Assembly (NCBI GenBank): GCA_963556695.1
Contig: CAUWAG010000007.1
Coordinates: 4,216,001-4,280,000, forward strand
Length of the DNA: 64,000 nucleotides
DNA from: Anthostomella pinea
Lineage: Eukaryota > Ascomycota > Sordariomycetes > Xylariales > Xylariaceae
Direction of reading: 5' to 3'
Both the position numbers and the translations under genes were made by a program. The notes beneath the pieces were generated by a model, which searched no databases, was not told where the DNA came from, and saw only the letters and a list, made by a program, of their open reading frames with translations. Of the stretch, positions 57,513 to 64,000 are shown one piece after another. Each line of letters begins with the position of its first letter. The stretch's first letter is position 1.

Positions 57513-58496
57513 GCAAGCAGCGTTCGTACGTCATGGGTGCCAGACTTAGTCACATGGGGATGCACCACGAGATGCAGCGGCTTCGTCTTGCGTATGACTT
57601 GGTCACACCGTAAGCTCGGTTGTATATAACAACCCGTTGAATCACGACAACCACCATCAATCCGCGTTGCGTCCTCCAAAAGGGGCCATCTACCAGCGCA
57701 TTGCCCGCCCCCCACTAAGCCTGGCGCGCTCCATTGTCCATGTTCTAGCTACCAATGTCGGACTGCTTGGTTGCTAGTGATTGGGAGCAACTGTATAGAG
57801 AGGTTCGTGCCCCTTCTGGAACCATCGTTCCCAGGAAATCTGCAGCGAGGATTGCATTATAAGTCTTGGTGTAGGGATTGACCTGAAGATTGAATCGTTT
57901 TGCTGATCTCCGAGTAGCTGATAGATCATCATCCAGATTGCCTTTTGTACCATCGGCAGGCAGTCCAAAACAACCTGAGTAAACAAAAGAGAAGTATAAA
58001 GGCTAGGGGCGGCTACGGAGGGCTATACTAGGCGGAGTGCAATTTGTGCCATCACGTAAGGCCAGCCCAAGGGGTCGGCTGGGTCTGACCGGCGCAGTCC
58101 AGCCAGGAGCTTCGGCATATGTATGTCTTCAAAGAAAGTATACCTCCTTTCAATTGGAAACCGTGCAGGTATTCAGCGGGCACTCCAAATGATAAAGCAC
58201 CTTGACGATCGCCCATGAGGTCTTCGTGGACTTCGCAAGTCTCTCTTGGAAAGACATTGAAGATTCTCTCCACGAAAGTCGAGACTGATTGGGCGCTAAA
58301 GCCGGCAGCCGGGTGTGTTTTCTTCCCCCGACTCCGATATAGGATATTCCCCGCGACTATTGCCACCTCACTCCCCCATGTCACGTAAAGTACCTATACC
58401 CAAGCCATCTGAACCACACCTCTACAGACCGCGATAACCTGGCAATCACAGTCTATTGACCACCCAAACAACCTCCCGATCCCCTCAGACATCAAG
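57513..58496. other. Spacer with possible prenyltransferase-like remnant
   Basis: Mostly non-coding. The minus-strand frame 58052-58384 looks protein-like (ETCEVHEDLMGDRQGALSFG, then LHGFQLKGGILSLKTYI). The last piece resembles the strand in fungal aromatic prenyltransferases that ends in K(A/T)Y. Going on would require a frame change near 58115, and the next frame soon stops. I treat it as an unproven remnant. Confidence 0.3.
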
Positions 58497-58913
58497 ATGA
58501 TCGCAGGCATACACCACGTCAACCTCGTCGTCCCGCGCGACACTCTCCCGGAGGCAGCCGCCTTCTACGGCGAGACGCTGGGCCTAACCCCGCGGCAGGT
58601 GCCCTCACTCCAAGTCGGCTCGCTGCTCTGGTTCGACATCGGCACGTCCGGCCAACAAGTCCACATCGCCTTCGGCAAGCCCGACGACTTCGCCTTCGAC
58701 TCGTCCGCCCACCCGTGCTTCCGGGTCGGCGACGGCGAGAAGCTGCTGGAATTGCGCCGGCGGATCTACGCCCACTTCGAGAAAGGAGGTGCCGGGGCGC
58801 CGAAGGCGGCCGACAAGCCTGGTGGCGAGGACAGCGGTGCGAAGGGCGTCGAGTATCCGCAGAGGTTCTTTGTGAGGGATTATGCGGGGAATAGGCTGGA
58901 ATTCACCCTGTGA
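58497..58913 (+). CDS. Glyoxalase/bleomycin-resistance-fold (VOC) protein
   Basis: Single exon, 138 aa. It starts MIAGIHHVNLVVPRDTLPEA, where HHVNL is the first VOC strand with a candidate metal-binding His. AAFYGETLGLTPRQVP is the typical helix. Strands SLLWFDIG and QQVHIAFGKPDDF follow, then a helix LLELRRRIYAHFEKGG, a Gly/Ala/Lys-rich loop, and the closing strand RFFVRDYAGNRLEFTL, where NRLEF carries the usual Glu ligand. One VOC module makes a dimer with two metal sites; members are isomerases, ring-cleaving dioxygenases or drug-binding proteins, so the reaction cannot be chosen. The upstream segment CTCAGACATCAAG is a normal fungal leader. Confidence 0.85.
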   Translation: MIAGIHHVNLVVPRDTLPEAAAFYGETLGLTPRQVPSLQVGSLLWFDIGTSGQQVHIAFGKPDDFAFDSSAHPCFRVGDGEKLLELRRRIYAHFEKGGAGAPKAADKPGGEDSGAKGVEYPQRFFVRDYAGNRLEFTL

Positions 58914-60296
58914 TGGATGGATAGATGATGGGTTTGACGCACTCATGGAGGGCATGTACGACTTACGCGCCTTCGCCTTATGATACTTGGCCCCGTCTCA
59001 TGAGGCGCGGGGCGAGACTGCTGATGGCCCATTGAGCGGAGGGCATGGGGGAGGCCAAGGAGATGACCGAGGTGTACGAACAGGCGAGATAGCAGGTGGT
59101 GTGAGGAAATGGGACGTGTTGTTACCATAAGTGCAGGTCGCGTGCAACGCATACAGGTCAACCCCTGAATAAATGAATCGTGGGTCGGTTTCGACAGGAA
59201 GCTTTGTCAAGTACCAGTATCGAGTTATTTTGTTTTGTGACCACAGGTCATTCAGAAATGGTGGGACCAGAGGTCCAGTAACATGTAAGAAGAGTAGTCA
59301 AGTACTAGTATAGTAGTAAGGATCGCACTCTCCGCACGAGAAAAAACACTTCAGGTTTCTTCAAGGAAGAAAGTCCAGGACTCTTAACTACTACCTACCT
59401 TATCTTGTATCAACCGACTGGTGGAGGTGTTGCAGGCTTTGAAGCGCTCCTATGGCCGGCTGAAATGGCAATTTCCACATTGTTATTGCGCCGAAACCAC
59501 TAGATTGCTGCAGGTCCTTGACACAATCAACCACCAGCGCCGCGCGAGACCGGCCAGGTTATTCTGGAGAGTCATCTTGTACGCCGTTCAGCCAAGGAGG
59601 GCCAGCGACAGCTGCGAGATAAAACCGAAAATCCGTAGCTTGTCATCCGCGTGAACCACCGCCTGGCGCCGCGCTGTTGTTGAAGAGAGCAGCCGTCGTA
59701 ATCTTCGGTCAAGAGGTGCCGAAAATGCGCTCAGTGTTGTATCTAGCCTGAGCACTCATCTTCTTGGTCATCCTGTGGGATCACCTGATTAGATAACTAG
59801 CTGCCGGAGCTCACTTTCCTGCTTATTTAAGTAAGAAGGTACCCCCTGTGACAATCAGGCCTGCAGCTGCGCTGGTCAGGGCTGATGGGATGAAATATCT
59901 AGATTCAACGATATCTAAGGAAGAAGAGGCAATGTCGGAAGAGAAAGGGGAAGCTAGGGATATATATGTACATAAATATGTGGAGGTATTATGTAATACC
60001 GTAACACCCCCTTCAGCTAAGGTATCCTTCTGCTCTTCCAATACATACCATTCTGAAATCTCGCAAGAGGGCGAGATCCCTCACGAACAGAGTGTCTGGG
60101 TTCTCCCCCTGGTCCGTATTGTCTTGGCCACACAAGAGCGCATCAATGTTGCAATCACTTGATGTCACAGCTTAGTGGTGTGGGACGGCCTTGCGGACAA
60201 ATTGCTTCCCCCCAACCCCGCCCCCATTTTACCCCCTACCCCTATTTTGGGAACACTAGATTAGCACTGCCCTAGCAACTCTCCTCTAAGGGGTAC
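58914..60296. other. Spacer, no gene supported
   Basis: No protein-like frame is seen. The stretch around 59850-60160 is open in the plus strand for 104 codons but has no recognisable features. Confidence 0.35.
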
Positions 60297-61020
60297 ATTA
60301 CTACCACCGCGAATGCAGTATTCTCGGTTCTCCAGCGTGGCACTGGCCATTTGCCATTGTAGTTAAACCAGTCGCCAATGTCGTGGCCAGATCCGCGCCA
60401 GATACACGTCTTGGGCGCCGTGTCTGTCAATCAGTAGATAGACTTTCCCTCATCTTCCTTGCGAAAGTAGTTAGTCATTGAAAGCTCTTTTTTGACAGTA
60501 CGGCAGCGACAACTACATGCATTCTTATCCCAGCAGGCCAGGGTCTCATTCTGGATGTATCACGAGTCCCTGAGCTCCGCGCAGTTGTAGTCCGTCAGAG
60601 ACGCAAACGGTTGGCCGTCTCCATCTACAGTTCTTTGCTACGCTCTTCGTGGCCGTGGCTAGTGTATTGACGGCGCCGACATCGTTGGTGTTGATATGGG
60701 ACACCTGATGACCTACGAGGCCGCTCATGGCGATGAACCGGTCGTCAGCGGTGTCGTCAGCGGTGTCGACAACCCTAATCATGTTGCCCTATATGCCGAT
60801 CGGATTCACCGAGTTCTTCTTGAGCTTCAAGGTCTCGTCGACCACGAAATATTGATCCTACACATAGGAGTTGGAGGTTACTTGAGAGACTCTTCAGAGG
60901 GCACGAACCTGTAGTTACAAATTTACAAACCAAGGAGATCGATTTTGGCTTTAGGCCTTCTCGTACGCACTGAGCCCCTTTAGATTCTTGTAAACTTCAT
61001 CAACGTACACTTGTTGATAT
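60297..61020 (-). pseudogene. Decayed Cys-rich protein gene, family uncertain
   Basis: Minus-strand text is clearly protein-like but broken. From about 61020: VYVDEVYKNLKGLSAYEKA, then after a non-coding or intron segment QYFVVDETLKLKKNSVNPIG, a TAG, then VVDTADDTADDRFIAMSGLV and LATATKSVAKN, a frame change near 60630, then FASLTDYNCAELRDS, a TGA where Trp is likely, QNETLACWDKNAC, a second TGA, and DTAPKTCIWRGSGHDIGDWF. The Cys spacing suggests a secreted domain. Stops are one transition from TGG. I do not recognise the family with certainty; a glycoside-hydrolase or lectin-like secreted protein is only a guess. Confidence 0.6.
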
Positions 61021-64000
61021 CGATATGGTTATGAGCAGGTCTCCTGCAGCCGATGTAAGAATGTGAGGTATGGTGGAGCCACAGAGCTAAGAGGACATCG
61101 TACTGTAGCAGGCGAATTTTGCTGTATTTGTGTATTCGTACATGTGTGCGTGTGGAGGCTGCGGCAATGAAGGTGGCTAAACCAGGGCATCAGCACGTAC
61201 CACCCACTACTGAGGAAAGGGGGCGCCAAGCCGTTCTTTTTCGCGGCTTCCATCCAGGTAGCCAATGTCCTGGCGTGACGCGCGACTTTCCACAGCAAGT
61301 AGTGTATACCGGCATCAATCTCCTTAGAAACGCATGGCCGCTCAGCGTGCAGAACCCCCTTGTTTCCAGATATTGGATCGACGGTGATGCTTCGACGTCC
61401 TGTTTTTGATGTCACCGTGCAGCTATTCCGGTCAAGGATCTGAAGCGAAGACTCAAAGTCTCTACTGTCAGCCCTTAAGGACCAGCGGTGTCTGTCAAAT
61501 ACTCAGTCCGTCACTTACTGGCTGGCTCTTTGGTATGTTGCCTCAACCACACTGGCGGCTGGTCAAACTTTGATGGGGCAAAATCGCAGTCATGTCAAGC
61601 TGACTGTTCGCAGATCTTGCTCTTCTTCCTTCCCTTCTTCTTCATCTTCTTCATCTTTCAAATCATCTTTGTTTCTCGTCGCGCCATTTGGCACGACGAC
61701 CATCTTGTGTTCAGTCCCTTCTCAGTGAGATCGTTGCTAGGCAAACCTGGTCCAGTGGACTTATCGACCGAGCGGCTCAGCGGCACGCTTCCAGTCAACC
61801 CTTCCTCCCTCCTGTTTGTGTTGGCATTCTGCATAGCGAAGAGAGACTGCCCACAGCGCATTTCGACTCTCGCTTGTTTCGCAAGAGCAAAGTGGGCGTG
61901 AAGCGGCTCAAAGACTGCTGCGCTGGGACATCATTATGTTTTGCATGCGCGCTATCGCTCGACTCCGCGATGCCATACACGCAGCAAGTGCCAAGCTGAG
62001 GAAGGGATGCAGCGAGCAAGGAATTTTGACTGGACGCCATGCGAACAGACTCTTTTTCTGTACTTGCCAGCCCTTTTTGAAGCACAGGAGAATACTGGTG
62101 CTTGCCATACAGACTTACGATGCGAAGTCGCATTAGCCTGACTGGCTTTCCAGTCAAGGGAAGGACTTCGACCAGGTGTCGCCGATCCACTCAAGTGGAA
62201 GAATGCGATGCTGCTGTATCAACTATATGGGGCGTCTATGGATATTGCGTCCGCTGCGTCGGCCCCATCGAGCTTGAGGTCTGCCGTCCCTTGGTACTGC
62301 TGGCTGTCGGAGACGTGTCTGCAATGGACGCTACGGAGCTTCGAGCTTGTCTTGCGTGCAGACATGCGGCTCTTACTTCGACGGCCTCTACTACTATTGC
62401 ACAGCAAAAAGGGGGGCGATTAGGGATGAGTCTGTTGTTGTTGGTGCATAAGGAAGAGAGGAAGATGTGCACGAGTGGAAGTGGCCTGTGGGCAAATATC
62501 CCCAAAGTGGGGACTGGTGGTCATGTGACCACGCAACAACTACACTGGCTGGCTTCCGCTGAGTGCACTGCTTGGACATTCTGCGCTACAACGTCGGCCC
62601 GGCTGTATCACCAATGGGGCGTCCAACGACAACGAAAGTCCGGGGGATGAAGGAAGAGTCGCCGCAAGAGTTGGCTCGCTAGACCATCATCAACCGCCAT
62701 CGAGAGTCCTCTCATACCGGTGAAATGGTTTTATCGTGGCTGAGGGCTCGAGTCTGCGGCTATATGCACGGGAAAGACATGGAAAAGACATGGAAAAGAC
62801 ATAAAAAAGACATAGAAAAGACATAGAAAAGACATAGAAAAGACATGGAAAAGACATGGAAAAGACATGGAAAAGCCGGGCTGGACTGCCGACTTCATGC
62901 TGGGAGACTCGCTCTGACATCCTTGGACATTTCAAAGGATCTCTCAGTCTGCGTAGGAGACTTGGCGACTCGCTCAGGCGATGATTGTAATGGCGCATGA
63001 GTCGGGGTGCTTATTGGCGGCATGAGAGTTTGGAAAGGACAGCATGGCCACTGCCCTGACGGTGTGCCTCTCCATTTCGGCTCCTGGGATAGGTAGCTTG
63101 CCGCGAGAGTACAATCTTGCTCGTGCAAAGCTGAGTCAGGGAAACACGCCAGAGTCCGAGTCTATCGGCGTTAACAACATTGCGGAACGCCATAGCCCAC
63201 TCGTCCCTACAGTCCACTTTCAAGCGACATATTGAGGGCATTGTGGCAAGTGGCTATCTCCGAAAACTACCTTTATCGCCGCAAGGTACATCCCCTTTAC
63301 CATTCCAAGGGCTTCGAGTCTCACGAATAGGTGGCTACACTTGGCTCTCATTAGGTAAGCTCTTCGACCGCAAGGGAAGAGCCAAACCTAAATACCTCAA
63401 GATACAGAAAAAGCTAAGCCCCCGTGCTATACGCTGAGTCTAGCAGGATAAGACGCCGCAATCCGTCTCAATCTACCAAAACCTTAACCATTGATAGGTT
63501 AGAGAAGTCTATGCAAGACACCGCAGGAGATCCTTCAGGTGATGTACCTAGGTTTTGGTGAGCTGGTGCCAATGACCGCTCAAGGGGATGCCTTTCGCTT
63601 GGCCAACAACGAGTATACAAAGACGTATGGATGCCCAGTGTACAACCACGGAAAAATTCAAGTACTGACTGGACGCATGCCCCTTGGTGAGCCAATTGCA
63701 TTACACTCAGTACCCAGCCAGGAGCCGGCTTGCATGGGGCTCAACAACAGATTGGAGGATCCCCCCATGTAATGGGCGGCTGTGCAGGGCCACCAAGGGC
63801 TCGCAGACAGACCTGGAACAGACGGAACCCTCTAACTATGGTAACTTGCGCAGAAGTAGCCAGGCGGCTTGAGGTGCGTCGAAGCCTCTTCTGACTCATG
63901 ACTCTCTCAAAGCTAATATGTTATAGTCCATCAGCAACGGACTGCTAGTTAGACGGATGCAAAAAGTAAAATGCTCACGCCCTTCACCTCAGCCAGCTTC
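61021..64000. other. Terminal gene-poor stretch
   Basis: No gene is supported. Frames at 61488-61901 and 62102-62650 are open by chance judging from overlap with frames on the other strand and lack of domains. It contains an 11-bp minisatellite. Confidence 0.35.
62771..62875. repeat. 11-bp minisatellite (GGAAAAGACAT)n
   Basis: About nine and a half tandem units with period 11 (first unit 10). They differ only at the first two bases (GG, AG or AA), so all changes are G/A transitions. Read on the minus strand it gives an open MSFPCLFYVFS-type repeat, which is a chance result. Confidence 0.9.

Noticed and set aside
1..64000. CRISPR arrays, rRNA genes, bacterial operons, plasmid or phage features
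   Set aside because: None seen; all repeats found are microsatellites, minisatellites or transposon ends, and the genes have eukaryotic introns.

Overview
The window looks like a filamentous ascomycete chromosome, most likely from the Eurotiales (Aspergillus/Penicillium type). Genes lie on both strands with long spacers. Coding regions are cut by short introns of about 50-95 nt with GTNNGT donors, CTAAC/CTGAC branch sites and YAG acceptors. There is an intron-bearing tRNA-Asp, a UaY-type purine regulatory site and GATA sites. Several dead genes and mobile elements carry the G-to-A/C-to-T stop codons expected of repeat-induced or neutral decay. No prokaryotic operons, CRISPR arrays or rRNA were seen. 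Exon boundaries were read by eye from splice motifs, frame continuity and protein logic.

Layout. 0-1.5 kb: a protein kinase gene (minus) with an in-frame stop. 3.2-5.7 kb: a Trf4/Cid14-type non-canonical poly(A) polymerase. 8.5-10.6 kb: a hexose transporter with six introns, followed 14 bp after its stop by a solo LTR. 11.9-12.1 kb: a truncated SINE. 12.4-14.0 kb: a broken cytochrome P450. 14.4-15.7 kb: an MpaB/rubber-oxygenase-like protein. 17.1 kb: tRNA-Asp. 19.1-20.3 kb: a small fungal protein gene whose 3' end is interrupted by a full-length tRNA-derived SINE. 20.4-29.7 kb: a 9-kb gene-poor stretch. 29.7-31.0 kb: a conserved disordered protein. 36.3-37.7 kb: a dead Tc1/mariner transposon. 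38.9-40.9 kb: a small membrane protein and an iron-type alcohol dehydrogenase. 42.2-44.3 kb: an MFS exporter. 45.2-49.8 kb: a Vip1-like RRM protein, a 73-aa hydrophilic protein and a Ser-rich coiled-coil protein. 50.7-57.5 kb: an adenine deaminase of the bacterial AdeC type, divergent from an NCS1 nucleobase permease, then another MFS transporter. 58.5 kb: a glyoxalase-fold protein. 58.9-64 kb: gene-poor, with one decayed gene and a minisatellite.

Functional links. The clearest gene partnership is the 52.9-53.7 kb divergent promoter. It separates a predicted adenine deaminase from a predicted nucleobase permease and carries one perfect TCGG-N6-CCGA site (the UaY/Ppr1 consensus) plus five HGATAR sites (AreA type). 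This fits a purine-nitrogen uptake and breakdown pair controlled by purine induction and nitrogen repression.

The mobile-element story is the most novel part. Two copies of one SINE family, each with its own target-site duplication, lie about 8 kb apart. The complete copy landed in the last codons of a gene, and the gene now reads in frame into SINE sequence for 81 codons.
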